Positions 34,151 to 45,760 are shown, counted from the stretch's first letter. The stretch: 64,000 bases of DNA from Apoda limacodes (GCA_946406115.1 OX291547.1:19473001-19537000), one strand, 5' to 3'. Numbers and translations are program-made. The notes: a model not told the origin generated them from the letters alone.

Positions 34151-34539
34151 TAAATATTCGAATATTGTTGGCTAAATGGGGTACTTTATTTTTTTATTAT
34201 TTTGACTTAAGAAGGCATATTTTTAAACTTTTAAAAAAAGATTAATAGTTAATTTATCGTAAATAGGCATTAATATATAGGTAAAAGAGGTTTAACGCGA
34301 GTTGAAAGGCATTTTTTGTTGATGATGTGGACAGGGAGATCTACTTAGTATGTGAGCTCTCTGTCAGCAGTCCACCTAGTATGAACATGGGTGCCGCCGG
34401 TGTATCGAGGTATGTATCGTCCCTAACCAAATCTTGAGAAGACGTTTGGCAAGATAATAAATAGTTATCATCTCGGGGGAGTTATCATTAGGCTAGTTAA
34501 CAAACCTCAAGTGTGAGTCGGGTGCCTTAATCAAGGAGC
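34151..34539. other. AT-rich sequence with short Family A trace
   Basis: CCTCAAGTGTGAGTCGGGTG near 34505 resembles the Family A end. Nothing else. Confidence 0.3.
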
Positions 34540-34591
34540 TGGATGGTATAGACTCTATAATATTTGTAGGCAGTAGTTGGTTGCTTACACT

Positions 34592-34790
34592 TTATGCTTT
34601 TACACGCGAGCTGCACGTTGGCGATGGCACAGCCACACACGAGTGGCACAATGCCGACGGCAGAGCTGTTGCAGCCGTTGACGCGCTGGTGAATACCGTC
34701 CACGCGCCAGCCACTGCTGTTGACGCTAGCGTGTCCATGAATCCATTATGGTATTTGTAGGGTGTTCCAAGATTTTGTAGATGCACTATA
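34592..34790 (-). other. GC-rich island, possible exon or coding remnant
   Basis: About 150 bp (34600-34750) stand out as GC- and CpG-rich in AT-rich DNA and stay open in several frames. One minus frame reads WRVDGIHQRVNGCNSSAVG then IVPLVCGCAIANVQLACK but is directly preceded by TAA. Another minus frame (34592-34786) begins with Met and is rich in Ala/Ser/Thr. A plus frame gives HVGDGTATHEWHNADGRAV. I recognise none of these. It could be a host exon, a pseudogene piece or a fragment of a GC-rich transposon. Confidence 0.3.
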
Positions 34791-37203
34791 AGTTTATACT
34801 GGCCACTGTTTTTGATTGTAAAAATTCGATTTTTTAGAATAAAAACCAGAACAAATAAGTACCTATTTACAGTGGAACGTTCGATTTCTACAGTCTGTTC
34901 TACAGAGTCGTTTCAACACAAGGAGATTAAATACTTAGTGTTATAATGTTGTGAAAAAATGTTTTTTAATGGAATCTAATAGTTTTGATATGTTTTTAAC
35001 AAACACGTTGGATCTATTTTCTAAAAATAAGAACTTAGTTACTAGGCATAATTTATTCTAGCTAAAACTTAAAAAAAAATATCTGTAAAGTAAAAGTCAC
35101 TTGTGCGGTATTCGTCATCATCACACCAGTGCGTAATGAACGCTATTAAAAAGCTGAAAACAGTGCAGTGAAGGCTACTTTATGGGCAAGTATGTTGAAA
35201 ATGACATTATTTAATGATCTTACTTTTTTTGGGTGCCGCCAATTATGCCGGTGTGGGTATTTGATATATATGTTGTAATGCAGTTTGTATGAAAAAGTTT
35301 GGTCGGATTCACCTTAAAGCCATGTAAAATTGGATATACCTACAATTTAAGTCAGCCCCAATCCATGATTTATTAAGCCAGCTGATTTATGAGTCAGATA
35401 TTCAGGTCTACATTCATTCGCAATGATTTATAGGTAGCTAAAGTAGGCCCACCTGTCAGCTTAACCATGTTGTTAGTAGGTACTGTTACTTATTTTGTGG
35501 TGCTGTGTCAGTATTCAAATACGTTTTAGTTCTTGCAATACCTAAATTTAAGTCGACATTATAAATGTAGGCGATTTACTATAGTTTACAATTATATTCA
35601 TCCTTGGTGTTATTGTATGCAATTGCACGGATTTTTTTTTGCACTACTGCTATGCTTTTGTAAAACTCGGCTGCTTAAAAAATTACATCCGTGGCAATTG
35701 CATAAAATACTATTTTTTTATCGCTATTTCTTCAACCTACATCCCGAAGAAGTACCTTCAGTATTTTTTTCTAAAATTTTACAATTTTTGTAGCCGGTAC
35801 AATTATTTGTATGTACAACTTACAATTCTTACAACCTTAACAATATTAAAGTTATAGATTTATTAATTTCTGAATAAAAAATAATGAGTAATAAAAAAAT
35901 TGAATCGTCTTCAAAAGTGAGTGGGGACTCACTAAAAAGTAAAAAATAAACCTAAAATTTACGCACATGGAACGCAAAGATACGAAACAATATTTTTTTA
36001 TCACATCTATTTAAAACGAGCTGGTCAGTTGCAAAAAGTTACACTTTAATCCCTAGGGACGGAAAGTGATTTCAATTTGGAATTGGAAATTCAAATTAGA
36101 AAAGAAAGCAGAAGAAATAAGAACTTACCCGTTCGGTTTATTTTTTAATTTAAAGTGGGGATTTCAAGGAGGAGCAATTTTTTTTAAAGTGTTTTAAGTA
36201 TCGGAATGTTTAGAATTTTAAGGCAAAGAAATTTTGTATACACAAAAACTTAAATGTTTCACAATTACTAATAAAATAGGTACACACAGTTAACATAAGA
36301 AGCAAAGCTTGGGTTTTTTGGATATGATGAAATTTTTAAACCCTTATTTGGAGCATTGAAAAAAAATCTGCAAACACATTCTTAGTTTCAAGCTCTTGCT
36401 TTGAAGTCGTATATCCATGAATGAGTTCCTGCAAGATGACTTAATTTCTTCATTAGCATAACTTAGCGTACACAATTCTGGCATTCGTTCTTTACTCTCG
36501 CCTTAATTATCTCTTGACTTTTTATGTTTACAACCTAACTAAATTAAAAAGCCTTCTAAATTTGAAATAAATATCAATTTAAAAAATATCGATCAGTACG
36601 TCGTAAGTATTAAAGTTCAGTCGTATCGGTTTGGGATGTGATTTTTAGTCGTATTTATTATAATGTTTTAAAGAATCATAAATAATCGCAGTCCGACTCA
36701 TCAATTAAAATAATCGTCAGAAATCATTGTTAATATAGGTATTTTATTTAAGATTGCATCAGTTTCGATTGTCTTAATTTTTTATATTAATATTGTATTT
36801 ATTAAGTATTGTAATTTGTTGTACTGTACGAGGATATTGAATATAAATATAAATTCTTATAAGATATAAATTGGTCTGTACAATAAAAAAAATGTATATA
36901 TGGGTATTATATACTTAAAAAGTCTCACACTGATAATCCCTGCGTAAGTTTTGGTTTACGTGGTATACGAAATTCCTTAATTCCAAGTTTTCAACCATTT
37001 ATCAAATTCAAATAGTTTTTTTTCCTTTAGCTCTTATAGTCAATCGAAAGTAAAATATTTCTATTCTTACTCTAAAGTTGTTGGGAAAATCGATATTTGC
37101 GTCTTAGTCGAGTCTAGTTACATAACATATGAAAAATTTCCAGTCGGACTAAAGAGATCGAGTACAAAATTTTAATGTTTCATTGGTAAAAGAGTCTGGT
37201 TCA
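34791..37203. other. Long AT-rich stretch, nothing recognised
   Basis: Overlapping low-complexity frames at 35533-35857 (Phe/Tyr/Leu-rich) are chance products. No transposon ends recognised. Confidence 0.35.
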
Positions 37204-37340
37204 TTACTGTAATGTAAATTAGCGGGTGTTAGCTTGAAGCGTAGTCGTAAGAGGTTTTCCGTATGCAAGTCATTAGGTGGACGACCATTGAATTAATAAC
37301 ACGGAAGCACAAATTATGGGACCGGAGGTGAATGTTAACA
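37204..37340 (+). repeat. Dispersed repeat R4, copy 2
   Basis: TACTGTAATGTAAATTAGCG GGTGTTAGC ... CCGTATGCAAGTCATTAGGT ... GCACAAATTATGGG. It differs from 42433-42563 at only a handful of positions over about 130 bp. Confidence 0.8.
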
Positions 37341-38249
37341 AAACGGTATAAAATGTTTTTAATTTATAATACTAAATTTCAGTAATTTAAATGTTAATTT
37401 TATGTTATGAATACATTGAATAATTACAATTCAATATCTTTTAATAAGTTTTACCCCTGCTACAAACAGACTTACTACTTATGATTGGTCCGGCACTGCA
37501 AGTGGGGGGTGGTATAGTATTCTGTCCCTGTTTTTTTTATTTTACCACTTATTACTTCAAATCTCGTAAGTTAAGACGTAGGTACATATAAATCAACTTT
37601 ATCATGAGTGTGTGTATCCAGCGACTGGTTACCCTTTTATGGGAATAAAAGCCGTAAAGATATATATACATACATATATTAAAAAAAAAAATGTTTTTTA
37701 ATAATTGTCTTGTACAATATCTGTCTGAATTGTAAATTTGTCGCAGTTACTTCTAACGAGCTCATTAGCAATTCAAATGAAGGCGCGGCTTAACAATCAA
37801 TAATATAACATGATCGTGCTTGCTGAAGTGAGTCGTATTCCTCTGAAAACTACTTGGATAGTCATAAACGGTCAATGTGTTTTATACATCAATTTACTTT
37901 TTATATAACCGGCGAAGTGTAAGGCATTAGGCAAACAAACGCAATTTGTATTCCAATAGTGACGTCATGCTTCGGTGTTAGCTTTTTTACACGACACAGC
38001 CAGCGTTCAGATGCTGCATATTAACTGCAACCGGCTGAACATTCTATAGTCCACGCTAAGTTGTCTCTAAACCTATCTAATAAATCAGCGCCAGCTTTTT
38101 TAAAAGCAGTCTTATTGACAGAACAGAAAGAAGCTACATGTTTGATTAGCTTTAAAGTTGATGGGATAAACTCCGACATTTAGGCAAATAAACTGTAGCC
38201 CAATTTTTTGAATAGGGGTGTCTGTTTTATTTTAGGGGCATAGGCGAAT
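37341..38249. other. AT-rich sequence, nothing recognised
   Basis: No gene or repeat identified; an A-run lies at 37680-37690. Confidence 0.35.
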
Positions 38250-38759
38250 TGACTGCAAGACGAATAAAATATGTTAGTAAAACACCTCGGGACAAAGGTC
38301 GCTGCTTTACTAGTCGCAAGTTCGGCCCCATATGAAGTACTGATGCCATCTCTGGGCGGGTGCACCCTGATATCAGCTTGGCCCATTTGACTCGGGTTGG
38401 CAACGGGCTGCGAGAATCATCCACGAGCCCAAACTCACAAGCCGTATCGAATCAAACCTTTAAGAATGAGAAGAGACTTTGCGACCCTGTATGTGTTCAA
38501 TCACTGGTATAATGTTCTAAGGAATTGTTCAAAATGATACCCACGGCTACTTTTTACCATAACACCGCTCACCATAGTCATGGACAGAGAAACTTCCTCC
38601 CGTGAATGTTTAGGTTGTGGAGGTGTAATTATATTTTTGAAGGGTCGCCAACGCGCGACTGATCCTCTAGGAGTTGCAAGCGTCCATAGGCTGCGGTGAC
38701 CGCTTACCACCAGGTGGACCGCAAGCTTGTTTGCCACGTTAGTGGCAAAAAAAAAAAAA
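38250..38759 (+). pseudogene. LINE ORF2 C-terminal fragment with 3' tail, heavily decayed
   Basis: It aligns with about 1920-2544 of the large LINE: TAGTCGCAAGTTCGGCCCCA TATG, GATGCCATCTCTGGGCGGGT, GTTGCAAGCGTCCATAGGCT, then the tail and poly(A) at 38748-38759. Several indels and a deletion around 38600-38635 break the frame. Minus-strand frames at 38180-38737 are antisense shadows of it. Confidence 0.85.
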
Positions 38760-39229
38760 TACTTAATGAATGTCAGTAGGTCAGCTTTAGGGGCTTATTA
38801 ATCATAAATTTCAGAAAATTAAAATTCGAATTCGAAGTCTAATGTTTTTGGTGGTGGTAATGTGTGTGGTGCGAAACTGTAAATTAGCCAAGTAGGCAAT
38901 TGGATAAAAAAGGACAGAAAACTACGAGGGTTCTGTTTTACCATTAATCTATGGAACTCTAAATGAAAATACATGACGTCACTATAAGGTTTAAATTACT
39001 AATTTATATTAATTTTACCGTTTGGCTACGTAGGTATATACCTACCTACCACTTACTACATATGATAAACTGTATAATACTAAAATCGGTTTATAAATGA
39101 CGAAGTTTTGAAGTAACAATATTAAAAAAATACAACCGAATTAAGAACCTCCTCCTTTTTTGAAGTCGGTTAAAATAGGTTCAAAAAGTTAGTTCAAATG
39201 GTTTATCTATAATTATCAAAGCAGATATT
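38760..39229. repeat. AT-rich sequence with one repeat end
   Basis: AAGAACCTCCTCCTTTTTTG AAGTCGGTTAAA at 39144-39175 is a common lepidopteran repeat end. Nothing else recognised. Confidence 0.4.
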
Positions 39230-39430
39230 TGTATAACAACTTGCAACTTGTATTTCCCCAACAAAAATTAGATGCAATATAATTTATGCGAAACTGTCGA
39301 AATACGAGACCTGCAGAACCTGCAGTTGAAGTGAATTCTCAGAAAGGAAAACTTGTGTACACAGCACTGAAATCTATGTATTTACATTCTAACAAAGTTT
39401 ATCTGTTAACTGAACCATAATAAGCCATAA
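39230..39430 (+). repeat. Dispersed repeat R6, copy 2
   Basis: TTCCCCAACAAAAATTAGAT GCAATATAATTTATGCG ... CATTCTAACAAAGTTTATCT links it to 43440-43610 (first half) and 30610-30760 (second half). Confidence 0.5.
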
Positions 39431-40721
39431 TTTGCTTTTAGAGGCGACACGGCTTATATTAATATATTTATTAACTTAACCAAAATTTTAACTATTAAAA
39501 TCAATAGGCACTACGGCGGGCTCATCGTATTGTGCGATTTCTTCCAGCGAATCTTTGGGGCATTATGAGAGCTGATTGTTTTTAATTTTAATTTATTTAG
39601 AGAGTTCAAAAACGATATACAACTAAACCAATATATAAGTTTTTTGTTAGTGTAACTGAGTTATTAGAATGTCCACAACTCAAATTGAAAACATGTGGGA
39701 TTTTCGTGCGTCAGTAGGTATTCATTAAAAGGATATACGAACATTAAATTATTTCCATTGCCTTTTCGGCTATGCAATTTGTTAGCCTTCAGTTTTAACA
39801 TAATATGTACATGCCTATGCAAAGATCAGTAAATATCTTATCCATTTAATCTTCATCTTATATTTGCACAGAAATAATGTATTAGAGCAATTTGTGTTGT
39901 TGGGCCTATATACTCATGTAGACCATTGTTTAAAAAACTAAACTTACTGACACTTATGTCGCTTTATATACTAGAAATAGGACTCTTTGTTAAGTAACAT
40001 GCTTATCTTTACTATAAAACAGAGCCAATAAAGGATTAAGATATTGTTCATGAGCCACGACATAATTAAAATAAGAGTTATGTAAAAGCACATTATTTCA
40101 AAAAAACTGTAACTTTATCTCAAACATTGGACTTTAATAAAATAACTAAAGACATAAGACACCGACCGCAGAAATGGCTTGTGAATCGATGTTTTGAAAC
40201 ACTTAAAGAATTTCTGGTCTTTAAATAAACACGAAATTTATTTTGATAATTGTGATGAAAATGATGTGTTACTAGGTATATTTTTTTTCTTTTGTTATTA
40301 TTTTTATTATGAATTGTAATCCAGATGTGTAATTATAAGATATCATATAATTTTGCATACCATGTGAAGGTGAAACCTGTCTTTTGCTATGTATCTACAA
40401 TGTAACATCAATGCATTGTCAAGGTAAAACCGGCGATCATAGAACCCACGGGCGATAATGACATATTACGAAACCTGTCCTGTGCGCACCCCGTACGTTC
40501 TACGTGCTTTGTCTATTCTATCAAGTATGTAGGTATAAAAGCGCCATCTGTGGTTCATGATACGCAACAAGCAAGAAAGTTTAGCCAAAATTTTATAATC
40601 CTAAAATTTTCTAGATACTGCTAGATGGCGTTTTTTTCTATACTTCTGTTCCCGATATTTCAATTGTATATTGGTGAGTTTTTTTTTTTTTTTTTCACCT
40701 TATACTTTTATTTATTTATAC
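39431..40721. other. AT-rich sequence, small inverted motif
   Basis: GCGCCATCTG near 40540 and CTAGATGGCG near 40622 form an inverted pair about 90 bp apart. Poly(T) at 40679-40695 precedes the Tc1 element. No gene. Confidence 0.35.
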
Positions 40722-40723
40722 TA

Positions 40724-42000
40724 CACTGGCCTGCAAAAGAAGGTATAACAGATTTTAAATTGAATTTTCTCCTAAATTATTAAACTTGAGACTTGAAATA
40801 AAAACAACATTAAGTAAATTTAAAAAAGATTTAAGATTTAAACAAAATTTTGGGGTATATTCTCCCATTCTTTCATCAAGGCCTCTTTAAGATCATTGAG
40901 GGTGATAGGAGGTCGTCTGCGTCGTCTGACCAACCTTCCGAGCTCACCCCAAGCGTGTTTGATCGGGTTCAGTTTAGGACTTCTTGATGGCCAGGCCATC
41001 AAATTGATACCAACCTCCTGAATGTATTCTTGTACGACCTGAGCAGTGTGTGGCCGGGCGTTATCTTGCATGAGAATTGATCCATCTTCCATATACCAGA
41101 TACAGTCCTGCATACAGAGCCCCCGCCGTATTGGACTCTTTCTGCAAAGCAGGCTTGAGCGTATCGCTCACCAGGCCGCCTGTAGACTTTTCGCCTTCCG
41201 TCATGAGTATGAGAAATTTCTTATTCATATTAAGAAATTTGACTCATCCGTGAACACGACTTTTGCCCATTCTTCTTTACCCCACTGAACGTGGTCACGA
41301 GCATAACTTAATCTGTTAACCCGATGTTCTTGCCTCAAGTTTGGGACCAATTTATTGCCGTTAGGGCTTCAGGTTTACCTCAGCAAGTCTTCTTCTGACC
41401 GTATCTTCGCTAATGTAATCATTTCTCATCAGGAGAAGCTGCCGTTGGACCTGAACTGCATTGAGGTGACGATTTCTCAAAATAGTGCTGGCAATATATC
41501 AGTCTTCTCTGGCTGTAGTGCATCTAGGATGGCCATTACATGGTCTTCTGAGATGGTTTCCGGTTTCCTCGTACCTTTGTTTCACCTTAAAGACCGCTCT
41601 TAATGTCATACCCACCATTCTTGCAGAACGACGCGTACTGATGCCGAGTTCCAGATGTCTCATAATTCTTGCACATTCTCAGGTGGAAGAGGCATGATAA
41701 TTGATGAATATACCTTGGCTTATGAATTAAATGTAAATGATCAAAAAACAAATGCGAAACCAAAAGCAGAAAGCTAAAAGTAAAAAATTACAGCATTTGA
41801 AAAGGAAGCGTTTTTCTTTTTTTGTTTATTTTTTCAGCCATCATTAAAGAAAATTTACCAAAGAAGGTTGCCAAAAAGGAGTTTTTATATAACAAAACTA
41901 AATCTTCTACATAATGCTTTTTATTTCAAGTTTCTAATTTAAATAGTACAGAAGCTATCGTAACGTTTATGTGTGTTATACCTTCTTTTGCAGGCCAGTG
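40724..42000 (-). mobile_element. Tc1-type DNA transposon with perfect 27-bp inverted ends
   Basis: The left end CACTGGCCTGCAAAAGAAGG and seven further bases are exactly repeated in reverse at 41974-42000. TA flanks both sides (40722-40723 and 42001-42002), the signature of Tc1/mariner insertion. Length 1,277 bp, slightly short because the transposase gene has an internal deletion. The transposase remnant occupies about 40838-41695 on the minus strand. Intact ends mean it could in principle be moved by a related transposase in trans. Confidence 0.95.
40838..41695 (-). pseudogene. Tc1-like transposase (DD34E type), inactivated
   Basis: Cut-and-paste transposase that would bind the element ends and move it between TA sites. 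Visible pieces in order: a helix-turn-helix region (RIMRHLELGISTRRSARM), then RRPCNGHPRCTTARED, then the first catalytic Asp in FTDESNF, DGRRKVYRRPGERYAQ, and an open 91-codon C-terminus (40838-41113) with the second Asp in QDNARPHTAQ. The third catalytic residue should be Glu in NPIEH but here reads NPIKH, exactly 34 residues after the Asp. There is also a stop at 41499-41501 where the family has Arg, several frameshifts, and a deletion of a few tens of residues just before the 91-codon block. The gene is dead. Plus-strand frames at 41046-41697 are shadows. Confidence 0.9.
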
Positions 42001-42432
42001 TATTAACTTAAAGTCGTTTGTATTGTCTGCAATAATGTACAGAAACTGTTTTGCTAGCAAATGAAATAAAAAGAAATAAAAAAAAACGAGAAATTCGGAG
42101 TTGTTATTCGTATTAAACACTTATAATAAAGCTTAATTGACAAAAATATATAATGTGGTATTCGAATATTATATTTTTCTGTTTCTATTTTAGGTGCTAA
42201 GACAGTATACAATTGGAAAATTAAAGTTATGTTTGAAATGCCAATTAATCTGCTTAATTTCCAGTCCAAAAGCTTGAAAACATCTTTCTATGTGGCAGTA
42301 AATATTCTAAATTTTCGAGTATATACATCGAGTTTCTCTTAAACACTAAAGAAACAAATACAAAAATTATAAATATAAATGACAGGAGGTGCTCGTTTCT
42401 CGATATATGAATTTGTGAAAATGAAGTTTCTT
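42001..42432. other. AT-rich sequence, nothing recognised
   Basis: Overlapping minus frames at 41926-42269 are low-complexity chance frames. Confidence 0.35.
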
Positions 42433-42563
42433 TACTGTAATGTAAATTAGCGGGTGTTAGCCTGAAGCGTACTCGTAAGAGGCTTTCCGTATGCAAGTCA
42501 TTAGGTGGACGACCATTGAATTAATTACACGGAAGCACAAATTATGGGTCCGGAGGTAAATGT
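42433..42563 (+). repeat. Dispersed repeat R4, copy 3
   Basis: TACTGTAATGTAAATTAGCG GGTGTTAGCC ... CGGAAGCACAAATTATGGG closely matches 37204-37340; the diverged inverse copy is at 13762-13876. Confidence 0.8.
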
Positions 42564-42695
42564 CGGCGAACCGCAAATGAAGTTTTATATCGTGTTATGG
42601 ATCAAAATTATTTTAAATGCGTACGTTTCATTCTTTCGTTTCAGTTAACATTTTGTTACCAACTAGCGGTTTACCAGCTTCGCTCTTAAGAGAAT

Positions 42696-43062
42696 ACGAT
42701 TCGGAGCGACTCTCAGCGTGCTTCATACAAACGAATTTCTCACTTATTTTTGACACTTGCTGATCAAACACCACGAAATTTTGAAGATATGTTCTAGTCA
42801 TAAATATCTAGGTCTGCAATGTGCCAGTTTTTTATTAAATTTTATAGTTTTAACGTTACATAGGATTTTCTTTTTTCATACAAATAGTTTCGAAAAAGAT
42901 TTCTAGTTAATAAAAACATTTTACAAGATTTTGGAAAACTACAGACATAAGTATTCGGCTGGAGACTATGACTAAGAAATTTCACAGTGATTGATCAGTA
43001 AATGTCAAAAACGAATGAGAAATTTGTTTATATAAAGCTCGCTGCGAGGCGCCGCGAATGGG
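42696..43062. mobile_element. MITE with long inverted repeats (AGCGxGCTTCATAC family)
   Basis: The left arm (core 42715-42766, AGCGTGCTTCATACAAACGA ...) and right arm (core 42992-43043) pair imperfectly over about 50 bp, with weaker pairing outward to GATTCGGAGCG and CGCCGCGAATG. The spacer is about 225 bp and non-coding. Related copies: 22549-22665 (nearly no spacer) and 31113-31312 (half). Confidence 0.75.
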
Positions 43063-43079
43063 TCGTAGCGTGAAGTTTA

Positions 43080-43245
43080 GTCCTAACTATATAAATACAA
43101 AAATCGATTTGTTTGTTATTACTTAGTGCCGCAACCTCGCAATTAATAGAGCTGATTTTTGGTTCTGGGATTGTTAAAGGAACAAGAATACCTATACCTA
43201 TAATCAAAAGTTCCCACAGAAATAGATTTCTTCGTAGCTGATACT
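43080..43245 (+). repeat. Eroded 'ATATTATAAATGCG' family copy
   Basis: AACTATATAAATACAAAAAT, GTGCCGCAACCTC and AAAAGTTCCCACAGAAATAG preserve the order of that family's blocks. Confidence 0.4.
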
Positions 43246-43439
43246 TTTTTATATCTGTCTATCAGTCTTATTATTAAAACAGTAACTGACAGGGATGGAG
43301 AAGGGCATAGGTTAAATACTTTTGCTCCCAGTATAAATAAAAAAAAGAATCACGTATTAATATTTCACGATCACGATTTATTACGAGACATTATTTAACA
43401 TAGTTCAAATACAATGTTTCATCAATAATTCACACTGTA
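43246..43439. other. AT-rich sequence, nothing recognised
   Basis: No feature identified. Confidence 0.3.
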
Positions 43440-43610
43440 TGTACAAGGGTTTATTATTTACCTTGTTTTTCCCCAACAAGAATAAGATGCAGTATAATTT
43501 ATACCGCAAAGAGATACGTGCTCTGCAATTGTAGTGAATTATATAAAGAAAATTTCATTGTGGTGACATCTTTGTAAGCAGGATTGTTAGAGTTTATTCG
43601 GTAAACTAGA
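43440..43610 (+). repeat. Dispersed repeat R6, copy 3
   Basis: TTTTTCCCCAACAAGAATAA GATGCAGTATAATTTATACC parallels 39250-39290; beyond that the match weakens. Confidence 0.45.
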
Positions 43611-43772
43611 AGAATATTTCGTGTAGTATTTTATTATTTCAAGAAATAGCTATTATAAATAATTTATCTTAACATTACTCTTAAAATTTTGAAGATGCAT
43701 ATTAAAATTATTTCGTGAAAGTTTTTACTTATCAGTGTTTTTTCGACAAAAAATTTCTTAAGCCCAATAATC

Positions 43773-44086
43773 CATACTAGTACTATAAAATACGAAAGTA
43801 AATTTGTTTGTTTGTCGTTTTTTTACGTTGCAACGGAGCACCCGATTTAGATGAAATTTTGCACAGGGATATTTGAAGAGACGGCAAACAGCCACAGGCT
43901 TTTCTTTACGGAATATTCAAAAGATTCCGTAAGGAAAGACTATAACCGATACATAACAGACGAACTATAGCTACAAATATAGCTTGCCTATACTAAACTT
44001 TTTACTATAATTGCCGTATTTGCCGTAATAAGCTCACACCATAACGAATTAAGTGCGAACGGTACTGCTGCCAAAAGCTGGTTATT
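43773..44086 (+). repeat. 'ATATTATAAATGCG' repeat, diverged
   Basis: CATACTAGTACTATAAAATA CGAAAG at the left, AAGTGCGAACGGTACTGCTG CCAAAAGCTGGT at the right. Layout matches 21981-22298. Confidence 0.6.
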
Positions 44087-44540
44087 AACATAAGACGCAC
44101 AACTTGTAAAGATCATAATTCTGACTGTATAGTATTTTCATTCTTTAGAAACCTTTTCGAGATAAACACCATGTAGGTGATTATTTTTTTAATTTGTTAC
44201 GTTTGATAAGCAAAGGAATTCGCACATTGCCTATTTCGTGTGCGATTTGTCTGTTCTGATATATTCAGTCTTCATTCCCTTTGCATTCGCTGATCATACC
44301 TGGAACTGATGAGGCAAAAGTTTTCATAACAAATGTTATCTGTAAAAAACAAAATTTAATCACAATGTTTTATTTGTTAATAGCTTTCCTCCTAAATAAA
44401 AAAAAGCTGAATATAACAGCGTTACAGACGAAAGAAAGCTGCAGATGAGAGCAACGACAATACTTTTAAAAAGTTTCCTTGATTCACTTTGGAGCGAAAG
44501 ATGAAAATGTGTATAATAGTAACAACGTGTTGAGCTGTTC
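44087..44540. other. AT-rich sequence, nothing recognised
   Basis: No feature identified. Confidence 0.3.
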
Positions 44541-44544
44541 GTAT

Positions 44545-44680
44545 TCTGCAGGTATTTTCATACAAAGAAGCAGTGAAGTGTCAAGGTGCATAAGCACACG
44601 TTGTGATTTGAACAAATAAGTGGCCTTCGGCGAAACGAGCTACTTTTGAAGAGGATTTTAAATATTTGTGTTGAGAAAAT
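44545..44680 (-). repeat. Dispersed repeat R5, copy 2
   Basis: TCATACAAAGAAGCAGTGAA GTG ... GGTGCATAAGCACACG ... GGCCTTCGGCGAAACGAG is the reverse complement of 34011-34150. Confidence 0.55.
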
Positions 44681-44829
44681 AAAAATATAGTAAAATGCTT
44701 TATAAATAGGTCCCTACTTTTCTTTTTGTATTTCATCTCTTTGACTATATACAAATATACCATGTTTAGTTCGACAACGATCTCAAAATTCTTGGAGACC
44801 GTTGTGGAATCCTGTTAGATTTATACAAA
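44681..44829. other. Unassigned sequence
   Basis: Nothing recognised. Confidence 0.3.
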
Positions 44830-45097
44830 AGTAAAAGCCGACGCACTGGGGAGCTGCAGCACACTTCTCTAATACTTATTACTGGACTGGCACTGTGCTT
44901 CTCTGCTGGCGAGTACGCCTGCCTAGTATGGCACTGGTCTGCATACGTCGGTCTACCGCCGCGCTAAACGGTGCCTGTCGCACCATCACCGGATGCCTCA
45001 AGCCTACATACCATACCACGTCATATAATTTTGCACGTAATAAACCACCACGCCACCACGTAGAGACTTACATGGCCAGACTAAAATACCAGTAAAA
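44830..45097 (+). pseudogene. LINE reverse transcriptase C-terminal scrap, second family
   Basis: Across two frames it reads ALCFSAGEYACLVWHWSA, then RRSTAALNGACRTITGCLKP and later RHHVETYMARLKYQ. These match the thumb/C-terminal pattern A-G-E-Y-A-x-P-V-W, A-L-N-x-x-C-R-x-I-T-G-C-L-K-P and R-R-E-x-x-A-R-L-E-x seen in lepidopteran non-LTR elements. It differs from the 837-2544 family. Frameshifts and a loss of the LAGIAPP region make it a dead fragment of about 260 bp. Family placement is from memory. Confidence 0.75.
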
Positions 45098-45760
45098 GCT
45101 CATCTAAATAATCAAAATGATAATTTCTAAACATTTTCTCACATAATCTGGTTTTCCTTGTGCTAATCTTTACTAAATTACAGTGGGATCAAACTGCGGG
45201 TTATTCCTTCACTATACGTGAAAATTTTCCAAATCGGTTTAACAACGACGGAGTTCTGGGGTTAACCAAAAATGATGGCAAGCGATTCTCCAGGTCTCAA
45301 AATGTAAAGAAAACGCCAATTTAGCGATTTCTATTTTCGGGCCAATTATAATAGCTTCCCTCAAGAGAAGTTAACAAAGTAAAAAAATGGTTCACTTCAA
45401 TTTCAATAAAAATAAACATTACTGCCTAAAATAGAAATTCGTTAAGTTTCAGGTCACGTTGTCAGTTCAGAAAGCTGAGGATAATATTGGTTCGTGAGGT
45501 CTCACCATAAATCATAACATCAATTTAATTTGCCAAGTCAGCCGCAACACTGGGCTTGGCCGAACCCTTTATGTTATATGACACCTTTAAATATTGTATT
45601 TAACTAAACTAGCAACTACAAACTAAACTAGGTTACTATAATAGCATTTTAGTTGTTTTAAAAATGATCTAAATACGAACAACAAATAATTTCAAAAATA
45701 AAATTGTATTTGTAAAATGTAAACCTGAGTCCTCTTTTGCTAAAAGTAGAAAGTACATAT
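45098..45760. other. AT-rich sequence, nothing recognised
   Basis: No feature identified. Confidence 0.3.

Noticed and set aside
35533..35857. Two overlapping Phe/Tyr/Leu-rich frames
   Set aside because: Low-complexity product of AT-rich DNA, no family features.
41046..41697. Three plus-strand frames in the Tc1 element
   Set aside because: They are antisense to the recognisable transposase pieces.
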